64,000 bases of DNA from Haemonchus contortus (Eukaryota; Nematoda; Chromadorea; Rhabditida; Trichostrongylidae): NCBI GenBank assembly GCA_000469685.2, contig LS997567.1, forward strand, positions 24,863,155 to 24,927,154. Direction: 5' to 3'. The notes beneath the pieces are model-generated. The model worked only from the letters and a program-made list of their open reading frames with translations. It ran no database searches and was not told the DNA's origin. A program made the position numbers and the translations under genes. Below are positions 12,019 to 22,705 of the stretch, in pieces (within the stretch, counting starts at the first letter, position 1; the number at the start of each line of letters is the position of its first letter).

Positions 12019-14722
12019 TTGCTATCGAATATCCGTTCTTTTCGCAAAAATCCTGTGATCTTCTTCAGATCTTCAGTGGTAGCTTTACTTCATGAGAAGT
12101 ATGACCTTGTCCTTATTACAGAAACTTGGCTAAGTTCAAAACATGACACAGCTCCCTTTTCAGGTATCATAAGTTCTCAATATCAGGTGTTACGATGTGA
12201 CCACCTTTATAAGAAAGGAGGTGGTGTTTCGATTTTGGCTCAAAACAGCATATCCTATGATGTTGTACACAAGGTTTCCTCGAAAGATGCCTATGAAGTT
12301 CTTGTTGTTGATTTTTTTTGCCTGTCGGTATAACTTTAAATTGATTTTAATATACCGTACCCCACTATGAAGCGCGCTTCATAGCAGTTCGTTATTAAAA
12401 TTGATAAATGACTTTAGTAGTCACGATAAACCCTGTCTGGTTGTTGGAGGTCTGAACCTGTCTGATATTGATTGGAGTTTTGCTGGCCGTAGTATCCTCT
12501 CTACTAACTATATCTATGGAATTTACGGATGTATCTCTTTCACATAATTTTGTGCAGTTTGTCAGAAAACCCACTTGTGGTGCATCATACCTTGACCTCA
12601 TTTTTTGTAATGATGATCACTTGGTCAGTCGATTCGAGATACTTCCCCCAATTGGTGGCAGTGACCATTCCTCCATAGATTTCACTTTGACGTAGCCGCC
12701 CCCGCTAGTTCCATTCATAAGTCTGTAAGGGATTTTAGTAAAGCCAACTATGATGCCATTGGAGAGCACTTGAGTAGTATTGTCTGGGTAGGGTGTTTGG
12801 CTGCTGTGGACACTGCAGATGAGAAATATGAGCTTTTTCTTACAATTCTCCACGATTTGATTGATCGATTTGTACCGCTGCGGCCTACCAAAGGTAGACC
12901 CATCAAACTGCCTCCCTCTATAGAGAGAATGCTAGGTCGTCGCAGTCATTTATGGTCTTGCGCAGTAGCTGATGATTGTCCTTGCGGTTGGGACGCGTAC
13001 AGGCCTTTTGATAAAAAGTTGTGCAAAAGTATAACTAAATACTTCGCATACTCAGAGCGCAAAATCATTGAATCAAAGGACTCAACAAAGCTGTTTACTA
13101 CATCAACGAGTGCCTCGAGAATCCCAAAAAAAATCCCAACATTAAGAGCATCTGAGAACAATAATGCTGATGAAAAGATGAAGAAAAGGCAGAAACATTT
13201 GCCGAGCATTTTGCTTTTGTTGAGGCAAGTGTTAATGAACTTCTTCACTCATGCTTTCCTCCTGTGATTCTACTACGGGTCCATCATTAAAGTTTCATAA
13301 AGAGATTTTCGAGTTGTTGACTCAGTGGCCAAATTGTTACTCGGTTACACCTGACTTCATCCCTTTGAATTTCATTAAAGGAGTTGCAACTTGGATTACT
13401 TTTCCTTTGGAGCTTATCTTTAGTTTGTCTTTAATGCGTTCTGAAGTGCCATTCCGGTGGAGACACTCATTTATCGTACCGGTGCCTAAAAAACTTTTTT
13501 TGCAATCCTGTAAACTTCCGGCCCATATCTATCACTTCAATTTTTTCGACGCTGTTTAAAAAAATCGTATTCTAGTCTTACTCCTCACAGCTAGCATGGT
13601 ATTTGCGCTTGAAAGTCAACTGAAAAAGCTTTGCTGAGTTCTCTCAATGATTTGTCGAAAGCCCTTGATCGTAGGAAACAGGTGGACAACATATATTTTG
13701 ACTTCGCGGATGCTTCCGATAGGGTACCTTTCCATAAACTTATAACCAAGCTGGAGTTCCTTGGGATCTACCCTCCCATAATTCGCTGGATTAGAGCTTC
13801 CATCTGCAATCGCACCTATCAGGTACGTGTTGGAAGCAAGCTCTCCTCTGTGTATAAGATCCTCAGCGGAGTCCCTCAAGAGGGAGTCTTGTCCCCTTCT
13901 TTATACGGCTGACCTTCCTGTTAGGTTGCAAAGTCTTCAGATATCCACATTGATGTACGCTGATGATATCAAACTATACGAAGTCATCGAAAGAGTCTAT
14001 GACTGTGACGCCCAAAATGCAGCAATTAATGTTATTGCTCATTGGTCAAAACTATGGGGACTACCGCTATCTCCCGATAAAACAAAGGTGTTGGATACAC
14101 TGGATCACATAAAGGATCTTGTGTTTACCTTTTCGAACAAGCTTGCTTTTGACATGCACTATAAATCTGTGGTGTCAAAGGCGAACAACAGGATGTACAA
14201 CCTGTTCAAGACCTTGCGAACCATGGACCCTCACCGTATTTCTAAAAGTCTACAAAGCCTACGTAAGACCTATCGTGGAATCCGGTACCACAATGTTCTC
14301 TTCATATAAGAATAAGGATGTAGATCGGTTAGGAAGTGTGCAGAGCAATTTACACGTGAACTCGCTCTTCGCTGCTGCATGTTGATTTATGTAGCCTTAC
14401 CTAGTAGAAACGAAGGACGCCGATTGGATTACCTTCTCTGGCAAGTAGGAGACTGGTTAATGATTTTGTTATGGCTTTTAAAATTTTGACAGGAAGTGTA
14501 GCACTGAAATCGTCAGATTTTTTCACTTTAGCCACATTGAGAACAAGGGGCAGCGCTATCAAAATAAAGTCTTCTGTAATAAGAACACAGGTCAGAGCCA
14601 AGTTTTTTGCGGTCAGAGTGCTACCGATCTTAAACAAAATTTTTGACAAGAATACGCTACGCTGTTCCCTCGGGTCTTTCAGAAATAAAGCAATAAAGTT
14701 GGTCAGTGCGGAGGTTTCTTGA
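12019..14722 (+). pseudogene. LINE ORF2: endonuclease and reverse transcriptase (CR1/Jockey-like), decayed
   Basis: In order along the strand: an apurinic-type endonuclease with TETWL (about 12118), GGLNLSDIDW (about 12440) and GGSDHSS (about 12655). The RT follows, with TPDFIPLNFIK in the fingers (about 13350), motif A YFDFADASDRVP (about 13700), motif B SGVPQEGVLSP (about 13865), motif C YADD (about 13955) and a C-terminal region to 14722. The product would nick target DNA and reverse-transcribe its own RNA. The frame changes at several points (for example near 12340, 13270, 13560 and 13900), so the copy cannot encode an active enzyme. Motif A has A-D where K-A-F-D is usual. Confidence 0.9.
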
Positions 14723-14999
14723 TACATGTGATCGTTGTTCATGTGATTGATCGTGTAGACTGTTTTCACAGTAGTGTTTTCTTAATGTCACTTATACTTC
14801 TAATGTTGTCTCTCTTCATTATACCGTTGCTTTCATCGGCTAAGTGGAGTTCATTTTTCTTTTTCGTTGCATTGTGCAACACAACGTAGTTTGGCTGCGT
14901 CCAGAAATAAACAAATAAAAATAAATAAAGTCACACGGGGATTCCGGTATAAAGCTAAAGCTTGCTGAGGAGCCCCGAGATGTTACTGACCTGAATGCG

Positions 15000-15990
15000 G
15001 CGTAAAAGTTCATATCCGATGTCTCCCGGACTTAAGCTAGAAATGAGCAACGTCAGAGAAGTAGGAGAAGGTATCAGGCTATTCTACAATTTAGAAGACA
15101 TAACGAAATGGCTCGGACGTTGCAGCTACTGAGTCTACCAGGGGATCTGTCGCTTTCCGCTTCCAGCAGAATGAGCAGTCGAATCATGACTGTGAGGAGG
15201 AGAGAGACAAAAGAGGGGTACCGCACAATAACATGCGTGTTTGCACTACAACCCTGCTGCCCCAGCTACGAAATTATGAATTTCATCTCAGCCTTGACGA
15301 GGCCATCAGATCAGTCTCGCAGGGAGGCTATCTCACCAGCGGTTGATCAAAATGGCCACGTTGACAGTGAGCGATGGTGCATAGAAAGGATTTGTTTTGG
15401 CAAAGAATTGGAAGTCGTGAACGAGAAAGGGACGAGGGTTCTTGACTTTGCTGCGGCCCACAACCTAGCAGTCTGCAGCACCTTCTTCGCAGAAAGGAGA
15501 AATTAGAGGAAAATTTTAACCTGCTGCAGTGGTGGAAGACTTATGGGAATCGTTCATGTGCTGCCTCTAAACTTTAGAGGATAACAAGTTATTGCCTGGC
15601 GACGAATTGGTGGGGACAAGAAAGTGTGGATTTGGTATGCAGTACACAGAGTTGTTAAGTAGAAAAAAGACGCATACAAGCGTTTTTCACGGCGCTCTCT
15701 ATGATTTTGACGATGATGCCATTCCGAGGAAGCCAATTGAGAGCTTGCGCAAATGGGAAGATAACGCATGAGTAATTCTACAGCAAGAACAGCTCCCAGG
15801 GTATGGGCGGAAGCTATTCCAATCGCAAAGTCGGTGGAAAATAAGTTTTCTTGATCAGTAGGGAAAATGAAGGTTGTGAAGGCAGTTGGTCCAAATCGGT
15901 ACCGATTGAGGCATGAAATGTGCTTGAAAAACGTGGGATAAGTGGCTCAATTGATCTTTGAACACTGTACATGCTAAGGTAAGAATGCCG
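15000..15990 (+). pseudogene. RTE-like LINE fragment (endonuclease and start of RT)
   Basis: The frame 15108-15506 carries NGHVDSE and RVLDFAAAHNLAVCSTFF, which fit the endonuclease C-terminal part of RTE-type elements (often annotated as craniofacial-development-protein-2-like). Downstream frames at about 15660-15970 show the spacer and the KAVGPNRYRL block that starts the RT domain. At least four frame breaks are needed, and the RT core is absent. It is a dead fragment in the same orientation as the preceding LINE. Confidence 0.7.
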
Positions 15991-16164
15991 GATGAGTCGA
16001 GAGGCAGTGCCGTCGTTTCGATCTTCGAGCGTTCAGGGGCGCGATGAATTGTTCCAACTTTTTCGATACCACAAGGCTAGATGCATATATTGCATTTCGA
16101 GTTCAAAATTTGCGAATTTTCCGGAGAACTAGGCTTTCCATTGCTAACATCCACATAATTCTTC

Positions 16165-16938
16165 ACAACGAGGCTACGCACGCTATTGCGTGCGCTAGGG
16201 GCTCTAGCCATGAGTAACGGAGCATTATAGATCTTTATCGGATTCGTGAGCTTCCGCTCAAACCCCGCCTCCTGTGGGCAGAGTCTGGTCCTGCCACCCA
16301 CCATAAGTGTCCCCATCCTGTCGCCTGTACTCCTACCAAGTTAGAACTTTCTAGGTCCATGGGGACAGGAGGTACGAATTTTCGCCCACACCCCGCCCCC
16401 TGTGTTCCGAGTCTGGCTCTGCCACCCAGCATAAGTGTCCCCTTCCTGTCGCCTGTACTCCCCCCAATTTTGAACTTTCTAGGTCCATGGGGACAAGAGT
16501 TGTGAATTTTCGCTCTAACCCCGCCCCCTGTGGGCGGAGTCTGGTTTAGCCACCCACCATAAGTTTTCCCACCTTGGTGCCTGTACTCCTATCAAGTTTG
16601 AACTTTCTAGGTCCATGGGAACAGGAGTTATGGATTTTCTTATATAAATGTAAGAAGGGATGTGCGCTTCAAGGCACGCTCCGCCCATTGTGGGCGGGTC
16701 TCCGCTGATGTCATTTATGCTGGAGACACCGAATTTGATATCATGGTCCTCAGTACAGCTCATTTTTATGCACGCCACGCCTACTGTGGGCGGGGCTCCG
16801 CCAAGCTGATGTGCGCTTGGACATGGGACCCCCATCCCACGCTTGACCCGGTCTATCCAGGCAGATCTAGAGGAGCTAAGGAATTTCATGACAGACAAAC
16901 AAACAGACAAATAAACAAACAAACAAACAAACAAACAA

Positions 16939-17001
<63 letters not shown>

Positions 17002-17183
17002 GCCAGACAAACAGACAGCCAGACAGACAGTCAGACAGCCAGACAGACAAACAGCCAGACAGACAGCCAGATAGACAGCCAGACAGACAGCCAGACAGAC
17101 AGCCAGCCAGCCAGCCAGTCAGTCAGTCAGCCAGCCAGCCAGACAGACAGACAGACAGACTAAGCGCTTTATAGTAAGTAGGA
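16165..17183 (-). mobile_element. Helitron-like element H3 (type A)
   Basis: On the minus strand it starts at 17183 with A|TCCTACTTACTATAAAGCGC. It continues through a CTGT-rich microsatellite (16890-17160), a GC-box block (about 16660-16850), three minisatellite units (about 16240-16650) and the hairpin near 16175-16197. The final CTGG is not intact (CTCG-like), so the 3' coordinate is approximate. The total is about 1.0 kb with no coding capacity. Confidence 0.75.
16890..17162. repeat. AAAC/GACA/GCCA microsatellite
   Basis: Tandem tetranucleotides change from AAAC to GACA to mixed GACA/GCCA. This is the internal microsatellite of H3. Translations across it are artefacts of the repeat. Confidence 0.95.
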
Positions 17184-18124
17184 TTTTTATGCGCTTCGAT
17201 TAGTTGGTTAAGCAGTTTACCAAGTCCATTGGCTGTATGAAGAATTCAGTAGTCCCGTCAATGATTCCTTCGGAAGGCCTTTTTCATGGTATTTCTTTCG
17301 AAGGACGCAGCCTCACAAGTTCACGAGTAAGATACTGTTCAGGGCTCACACTGTGGTGTGAGTCCCATGAGGTATCGCTGCACCGTTATGCCATGAGGAT
17401 GGGATTAGGCACATTGGAGTCAGTTCGAAATTCTTAATTTCCTGTTGGCAGCTACGAATGCAATATTTTATTCGATTGCGCCATTTGAAATGTCAGCTAA
17501 CAAATTTTGAGAGGCTTCGAACCATTCACTGGATGTATAATACACTGTGATGGATCGGAGTGTTACCAAGGGGGGAAATTTTCGTAAGTTGATCAAATGT
17601 AAACTGAATCTCATTACTTCTAAGCCCTCATTGAACCACAAAATCTTCTATATTTGTTTTCAGGTATGCGGTACTGGCTTCCCAACAGCTGATACTATAT
17701 CGCAGAATTTTCTGACTGGCTCGTCACCTCACAAGCGCTGATACTTGCGTCATTCTGGAAGGGTATAACTCATTGCTTGAAATCTTTTTTCTCAGTATCA
17801 TGCCGCTTTAGCTCGGGTTTACATCATTGTGTTGCTTTTTGCTATATTGTCGTAATCACACTTCATTTGTATAAAATCGGTATTGTTCTTGTTTGTGCCA
17901 GAGTGATCCGATCCTGAATATTCTCGCAGACTGCACCAACATTTAGATGTCATTCCGTGTTTTCTACAATGCAGTTCAATCGTGATCACTGTAAAATAGA
18001 TGCCGCGGTGAGGAACACGTGCCCAGTTATTTGCAAAAACTCGATTATCGTACCTCAGTTCGCATACGAGTAATCGCGTCATCAAAGTACAAGAATCACG
18101 AGAAATTTCATTTTTTTGTAAGTG
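17184..18124. other. Intergenic, no recognised feature
   Basis: No exon, RNA gene or repeat relationship was recognised between H3 and the Gypsy LTR. Confidence 0.4.
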
Positions 18125-18497
18125 TGTCGAGTGCCGAGCGCATTCTAGGCGGCTATGTCCTATTCTGAATGGTGAACAGTGAATGCTCCTGGTGTCTCCC
18201 AGTTTCTTGCCAGGTGACAAGCCGCGAACGACAACAATTTATTAAACAACACAATGAATTAACAGTTAGGAAGAATGAAAAAAGGGTCAGGGCTAGACTC
18301 CCTTGAGACTCTAGGAAGTCGAGGGGGTGCAACTGGAGTTGAAGAGACAAAGTAGAGAACGAATGTAAAAAGACGACTCAGCACTGGGGGTCGGCCTTTT
18401 ATACGGTACGTCCCGCCCGATCGAGACCTTCCCGCGTGAAAAGTGATCTTCCGGCAAGACGATGCCGTATGACTTGCCGTCCTGCTATGATCTCACA
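18125..18497 (-). repeat. 3' LTR of the Ty3/Gypsy element
   Basis: On the minus strand the LTR begins TGTGAGATC at 18497 and ends CTCGACA at 18125, giving 5'-TG...CA-3' ends over 373 bp. A polypurine tract GGGGGGAGGCA lies immediately upstream (18498-18508). A TATAAAAG box sits near 18400 on the minus strand, a plausible LTR promoter. The other LTR survives only as 38 bp at 25459-25496. Confidence 0.8.
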
Positions 18498-18702
18498 TGC
18501 CTCCCCCCGCTGCATAGGCTGCTTCACTCAGCCTCTGGGATTATATCTCCTCGATGGACGATTCTTTTGCTCGTCGAAATTGCTGTTGTGGTAGCGTTGA
18601 CAATTACATTTGAAGCTTTCTCCGTGAGTTACGGAAGGGTGGCTGACGCACGTTTTGCTGGTCTGAAGCGATTTCCCCTTCTATAGCTCCAATGTAAAGG
18701 CT

Positions 18703-19736
18703 TTACTTTTTTCGCTCACACGCCTCACATGCATTGCGTGTCCATGTAAGGCGTTCACTCTTGATTCGACTTTCCGCCTTTGTCCGTGTGCTATAATACG
18801 GTGTCAACGTCAAGTGAGCAATATAAAATTTGCGAGTGGCCTCGTAGAACGCTTTCACTTGGCTCGCCGAGTATGTATGTAGGTGTAATCCAGAATTGTT
18901 CACTACGATATTGCAGGGGTGATGAGGAGAATTCTCTTCGGCTTCTGTCATAAGTAGACATTTGATTCGTGTGCCCAGTTTAGGACGTTGTGCAATCGTT
19001 TCCTCACATATGTCCCTCAATTCGTCCGTTGCTTTTGGCCATCGAGCTTTGTCTCGGGGGATCCCCAGAACGAAGAGCTCAACGCCATCTGAGACCATAC
19101 CCAGCATAAGCTGCCACGCCTGGGCCCATGCTGCAGTGGCGAACGCTTTGGAAGCACTGAACAACACTACAGCGGAAAACTCGTCCTGACACCATGTCTC
19201 CTTCACTTCATCCGGTTTAGCATATACTCTTACGAGCTGACAGTGCGACTGAATTGAGTATATATGTTCCTTGAAATCGCACGGTAACGGTACCAGCGTC
19301 TTTTTAGGAGGCAGCTCTCCATAAAGTTACAGTCCAAGGATGTGCACGAGCCCAGTTACACGCATAGTCAAAAAGGCTCGGTAAGTCATGTGGATCGCCA
19401 GGAAAGCGACTTGGGTGTGTCACACAGATGGTGCTCTGTAGCATATCTCGTCTGCATGCTCTGCATCACGTGCAGACATTTCGCCGAGAAGAACGAAATG
19501 GTGAATCCGAGTCCACTTGGCGATAAGTGTCGTATTCCGGGTCCAAGATACGGGCCATTTGCATTCCCGAAGATATGTGTTTGCGACATGATTGTGGCCA
19601 TGTGGGCGAGCTTGAACACGCAGTCAAATGTGAGGTCATCTATTGGGGATATTCCGCATCCCCGCATATCCCATGCCACGTCATATTCGTGGAACAAGGA
19701 AGCCGTTGTCCATCGATTGAGAGTCCTCCTGGGCAA
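18703..19736 (-). pseudogene. Gypsy post-integrase reading frames, unknown function
   Basis: Frames 19386-19736 and 18703-19206 lie between the integrase C-terminus and the polypurine tract, and reading is open in one frame or another for about 340 codons. The last frame (167 codons) is identical at protein level in the second copy (56647-57150). It is rich in Cys, Trp and charged residues and ends in a basic tail (ACERKK). I see no signal peptide or membrane span, so it does not look like an env. I recognise no domain. It could be a second gag-like or accessory protein, or a C-terminal extension of Pol. Confidence 0.5.
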
Positions 19737-19742
19737 ATAAAA

Positions 19743-20942
19743 TCAACGTGTAGCGGGTTCATCTTCGTGATCGAAAACTCTGGAAATAAACTGATTACGA
19801 ATCATGTTGCAGTGATTACACTTCGACTTGCTTCTTCGACCACCTCGACCGCAGAATCCTTTCGTTCCGAGGGGAGTATCGTCAATCATGGGTGGTATTT
19901 TGATCAGATAATCCCACTGTACTCTTACTGGTTCCTTGTTTTGGCCTATCAAGGTCACTAGGGCTGAGTTTGCGCTACTCTCAAATACTCTATACGGCCC
20001 CGATCAATCAGTGGTCAACTTTGGGTGAGGTACCTTTCCTTTCTCAGATGGGATTTTTACGCAGACACGATCTCCTTCCTTGATAGGTACCACCCTGAGT
20101 TCTGAACCTTCTGTCGTACTGCTCCTTCATCTTCTTACGGTATTACTCTGAGTTGGAAATGATGCATTCCCGCGCAAGCTTCAACCCTGATAAAAACTCG
20201 GTTTTATAGTGATCGTAGTCCACCGTACAGGCTGAAAGGTGTTCTCTAGGTATGACTCGTGATGGATACTTGGAGTCCTGCCCATAGAATAATACTCTCC
20301 GGTTGCCTCATGCGGGCATGCATTGTAGGCATAAACGACAGTGGGGAGGATAACATCCCATTCTGCTGGCACTACTGTTTTCTTCTTCAACATGTGAATA
20401 ATGGTTCCATTTACCCTCTCAGTTATTCCATTTCCTCTGGGGCAATAACCTTTGGTGAACTGTTGCTTAGTGCCCATTATTTCACATAGAGCGGTAACGA
20501 CAGAGTTCTCAAATTCAGTTCCACGATCTGAGAGTACTGTTTCTGGCCATCTTCCTGCGACGCAAATCCAGTGACTGAAAAGAACTTCTGTCACTGTTTC
20601 TGCTCTTTTGTCGGCACTGGGTAGGCCCCGAGGTATTTTGTGAAATGGTCTATTATCGTGACTATGTATCTGAACCCGCGACTCGATAAGCCCATCTCGA
20701 GCAAGTCAATACCAACTATTTCGAACGACCTGGAAGCTATAACCGGATTTAGCGGAGGAGTATGTGTGTGTACTTATGTGTGTTATGCACAAAGCACTTT
20801 TGGCATTTTTTGGGACCATTTTGCGATGTCCTGTCTCATCCCTGGCCAATGACATTTTCCTAGCATTGAAATGCCCACCCATAGTTCCATGGTGCGCTTC
20901 TGTAAAAAGTTCGCGTCTTTTGCTCCGGGGTATGACGTTCAC
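19743..20942 (-). pseudogene. Gypsy integrase, frame-broken (copy 1)
   Basis: The zinc-binding N-domain starts with EAHHGTMGGH (about 20890), and its Cys pair falls in another frame (about 20840). The core has the first Asp in GIDLLEMG (about 20715), the second in LSDRGTEF (about 20530) and the Glu in ITERVNG (about 20415), giving a DDE triad. A GPYRVF module lies at about 19990, with a TGA where a Trp is expected just before it. The tail has a CNHCN motif (about 19810). The enzyme would insert element cDNA into the genome. This copy has at least two frame changes and a stop. Confidence 0.85.
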
Positions 20943-20987
20943 TATGAGGCCGTTTTCCCGAATAAGGCGTAGTCCTCCATCACTGAT

Positions 20988-21545
20988 TTAAAAATCAGCT
21001 GAAGTCAACTTTCTACCGTGGTGCCTAATTGGGATGTCATGTTCCTTACGCGCTTCTATTGAGTCAATTATCGACTTGAAATCTTCGTCATTTCTGAGTT
21101 CCTGGAGCCAGTCAGAATCTTTTACGAGTGCCACTACCTTCTCTCCGGCATGTTTGGCTATACCCATGTCATGTTCTGATACCGTCCCTCTCGAAAGGGC
21201 GTCTGCCACGTTATTCGCCGCGCCTTTTACGTACTCGATTTCCAGATCGTATCGTTGAAGCTCTAGGGACCATCTCAATACCCTCGGTGAGATGTTAGCA
21301 CGCTTGAATAGCGAAGTCAAGGCGCTATGATCTGTTCTTACAATGGTATGCACTCCGTAAATGAAATAGTGGAACTTCTTCACTGCAAACATCACGCCAA
21401 GCGCTTTCAAATCTGTAATGTGGTAGTTCTTTTCGGCTCGAGATAACCCTCTAGACGCAAAATATAATATAAAGGATGGATTAGTTTGTCGTCTCCCTCC
21501 TGAGCCAGAACCGCGCCAAGTCCGCTACGACTCGCATCAGTATAC
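20988..21545 (-). pseudogene. Gypsy RNase H domain (copy 1)
   Basis: The frame 20988-21410 contains RTDHSALTSLF and VKGAANNVADALSR, hallmarks of the Ty3-type RNase H that degrades the RNA strand of the hybrid. The upstream part with YTDAS and LAQEG (about 21480-21545) continues in other frames. The MITE is inserted directly upstream, separating this domain from RT. Confidence 0.88.
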
Positions 21546-22071
21546 AGTAGCGCTCAAAAGTCTTCGGTGAAATAGTTCTTCAGCCGTACTTTTCAGTCGT
21601 AACTTCTTTCCTACTGGATCTAATCAAGCGAAATTTCTATATTCGGAGTGTGGATGTATTGTGAGTATTTACCACTATTAACCTGCAATCTAATCACGTT
21701 CCAGATATTTCAGAGAGCATGAACTTAAAATCGACTGAAAATACAGATGATAGTCCTCCTAGAATCTCTTTCCATTTTTATCATGTCAAAACTGTACGAG
21801 CGGTAACGCCGAATACAATAGATGAGAAAAACGCACATAAGGTGCGAATAAGTGCAAACGTCAACAACCTTACTTTGAGCTGAATCTGCTACCGCGACAA
21901 ACACCTTGCTCTATCTGTGGATATTGCAGCTTTGCAGTGAAATGGGGTCGGGTAGAGTGAAATATGCTCTAGTTAATTATATCCAAATTTCACTCGATTT
22001 GGTCTACTAACAAAAAAGTTATGAACGAAAAAGCGTCGAAGCATTTCACCGAAGACTTTTGAGCGCTACTG
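21545..22071. mobile_element. TA-flanked MITE inside Gypsy pol (527 bp)
   Basis: It is bounded by TA at 21543-21544 and 22072-22073. The terminal inverted repeats (CAGTAGCGCTCAAAAGTCTT and its complement) extend about 28 bp. Another copy in opposite orientation lies at 50045-50570 and a third at 59490-60015. TA duplication suggests mobilisation by a Tc1/mariner-type transposase. An internal frame of about 69 codons is also open in the 50-kb copy. Confidence 0.95.
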
Positions 22072-22073
22072 TA

Positions 22074-22705
22074 TATGTAGAAAATGCGTGAGCGCTCGCG
22101 TGCAGCCTCTATGTCAGGCTGTCCCAACACAGATGCTCGCGTCAGGAGGTCCTTCAAGGTAGCAAACGCTTGCTGATGGACTTCTGTCCACAAAAGTGGG
22201 ATTTTCGTACTCGTGAGGTCATAGAGAGGCTGTGCTATTTGCGCATATCGGAGGATAAATTTGCGGTAATAGCCTGTCATTCCTAGGAAAGTCCTCAATT
22301 GTGATAGATTTGTAGGCTGCGGATAATCTCGAATTTTCTCTACCTTGCCGGGATCGGTTCGGAGGCCATTCTTATCCATTACATGTCCAAGAACTCCGCG
22401 GAGCTTTCCAATATACGGCATTTTTGTGGCTCGAGTTTCAAATGCGCTTTGCGTAGCACTTGGAAAACCTGTTTCAAAACCTCGACATGACGCTCCATTG
22501 TCTCTGTTGCTACAAGCTTATCGTCAATGTATACGGAGACTTCTGCTCCCATAAGCGGTCCTAGTACTTTCTTCATTAATCTTTGGAATACCGCTGGCGC
22601 CGTGGAAAGCCCAAATAGGAGTACTCTGAACAGAAAAGGTCCGCCCGTAGTGGTAAATGAGCTGTCTTCCCTAGCTTCCTCAGTTAAGGGTACAGTACTC
22701 GCCGT
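22074..22705 (-). pseudogene. Gypsy reverse transcriptase, C-terminal half (copy 1)
   Basis: From 22705 downward: VPLTEEARE, the LSTAPAVFQRLM block, the catalytic VYIDDKLVAT (about 22515) and the thumb/connection LRTFLGMTGYYRKFI (about 22270). Motif A with the first catalytic Asp is absent, because coding similarity stops abruptly at about 22705. A one-base deletion near 22385 and another near 22455 break the frame here, while the second copy keeps those bases. Confidence 0.88.

Larger units (their letters stand above)
11187..14932 (+). mobile_element. CR1/Jockey-like LINE, near full length but decayed
   Basis: ORF1 and ORF2 remnants are collinear and end in an A-rich AAATAAA-type tail at about 14905-14932. 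This is consistent with a non-LTR element inserted by target-primed reverse transcription. The clade assignment is from motif spacing by eye. Confidence 0.75.

Noticed and set aside
16662..17174. 170-codon Gln/Asp-rich plus-strand frame
   Set aside because: It is driven by the GACA/GCCA microsatellite of Helitron H3.
18703..19206. Envelope protein in the Gypsy element
   Set aside because: No signal peptide, transmembrane span or cleavage site is visible, so an env assignment is not supported.
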